From an uncultured Clostridia bacterium (GTDB lineage Bacteria; Bacillota; Clostridia; TANB77; CAG-508), in NCBI GenBank assembly GCA_934184665.1, contig CAKPSX010000004.1:7772-71771 (forward strand): 64,000 bases of DNA, in the 5' to 3' direction. Below the pieces are notes generated by a model. That model saw nothing but the letters and a program-made list of their open reading frames with translations, had not been told where the DNA came from and did not search any database. Shown one piece after another: positions 63,696-64,000 of the stretch (position 1 is the first letter of the stretch; every line of letters starts with the position of its first letter). The position numbers and the translations under genes are program-made.

Positions 63696-63785
63696 CCCAA
63701 CCATAAGTGAGTAATTGTATTGTGAAAGATACAGTTACTCACTTTTTCTTATTTGTTCGATGCTAAAATAGAACTGTTAGAAAAA
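63693..63785 (+). repeat. Cassette 3' flank, copy 2
   Basis: Near-identical to 61299-61391, but here it runs without a break into the 70-bp repeat at 63785. Confidence 0.9.
63706..63750 (+). terminator. Terminator of cassette gene 2
   Basis: The same 15-bp stem as at 61312. The C-to-T change in the left arm turns a C-G pair into a U-G pair, so the structure is preserved. Confidence 0.9.
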
Positions 63786-63853
63786 ATATGTTGATTATAT
63801 TAATTTATTAAATTGCTTTTAAAACCTAGAGAAAATTTGTACAAAAAAATTTA
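63785..63853 (+). repeat. 70-bp direct repeat, right copy
   Basis: About 90% identical to 63012-63080, 773 bp apart. The two copies bracket cassette 2. Confidence 0.85.
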
Positions 63854-63872
63854 AAAATTTTTCAAAAAAGTA

Positions 63873-63901
63873 TTGACAAAAAACGACACCCGTGTTAATA
63901 T
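63873..63901 (+). promoter_or_regulatory. Promoter near the window end with a short palindrome in the spacer
   Basis: TTGACA and TAATAT with a 17-bp spacer containing ACAC-CC-GTGT. It presumably serves a gene beyond the window; nothing else is seen in 63902-64000. Confidence 0.55.
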
Positions 63902-64000
63902 AATTAAAGACCGAACAACAGAGAAAAATATTAAAGAAATATTACATAAGAATTAGTATAAAAGTTATAGCGAATTGAATGAAAAAACACCAAATTACTA

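Noticed and set aside
1..64000. CRISPR arrays, prophage or insertion sequences
   Set aside because: No evenly spaced repeats of 25-40 bp with spacers and no transposase, integrase or phage structural genes were found.

Overview
The window reads as a chromosomal segment of a low-GC Firmicute. Spot counts of native coding lines give about 30% G+C. Gene order (ylxM-ffh-rpsP-khpA-rimM-trmD-rplS; frr-uppS-cdsA-rseP), a T-box leader before pheST, pflB-pflA, SigA-type promoters with 16-18 bp spacers, strong AGGAGG ribosome sites and nearly exclusive TAA/TAG stops all point to an anaerobic Clostridia-like bacterium. A two-module NRPS with a terminal reductase is the type known from gut Clostridia, so an uncultured gut Clostridia lineage is my inference. 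TGA is read as stop (used twice) and Trp is TGG.

Layout. 0.1-3.5 kb: two rRNA pseudouridine synthases, an S1-domain protein and a winged-helix protein of unknown role. 3.5-5.4 kb: tRNA-Arg(UCU), a GC-rich hairpin repeat, a 23-nt periodic TGCAA tract, and an HtrA-type protease broken by one extra base just before its catalytic serine. 5.5-14.8 kb: a 2486-residue NRPS (C-A-T-C-A-T-R) followed without a terminator by a sensor kinase. 14.9-19.4 kb: cytidylate kinase, a small reverse-strand gene, an HD-GYP response regulator and Tex. 19.4-20.6 kb: a GC-rich orphan gene with its own promoter and terminator. 20.7-23.7 kb: pyruvate formate-lyase and its activase. 23.76-23.88 kb: a probable small RNA. 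24.0-27.9 kb: frr, uppS, cdsA, a PDZ-less rseP, a DUF6338-like membrane protein and a small basic protein. 28.1-28.6 kb: tRNA-Pro and tRNA-Arg(ACG). 28.7-33.2 kb: NadR-like adenylyltransferase, TetR regulator, oleate hydratase and a radical SAM enzyme. 33.3-38.8 kb: aspS, T-box(Phe), pheS, pheT. 38.9-43.1 kb: the SRP/rRNA-maturation/ribosomal-protein operon ending in an L19 with a long acidic tail. 43.2-48.5 kb: a pilin-like/FGE-like surface protein, a Lon-family protease and an OGG-type glycosylase. 48.5-58.0 kb: leuS (reverse), topB, a GC-rich orphan gene (reverse), mfd and a TrmH-family methyltransferase. 58.3-60.6 kb: a small hypothetical and topA. 60.7-63.8 kb: an accessory island.

The accessory island is the best candidate for an undescribed system. 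Two GC-rich genes of unknown function (60852-61301 and 63264-63695) encode proteins that are only distantly similar. They nevertheless share an almost identical 124-bp leader (perfect SigA promoter, GATGTAC direct repeat, alternative hairpins around the ribosome site) and an almost identical 3' flank with a terminator. Between them sits a complete low-GC transcription unit: promoter, radical SAM/SPASM enzyme, small two-TM membrane protein, terminator. It fits exactly between the two halves of a sequence that is continuous downstream of the second gene. Two further GC-rich orphan genes (19519-20532 and 53205-53528) have the same self-contained style but different flanks, which suggests a wider class of single-gene cassettes dropped between housekeeping genes. 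No integrase, transposase, prophage or CRISPR array was seen.
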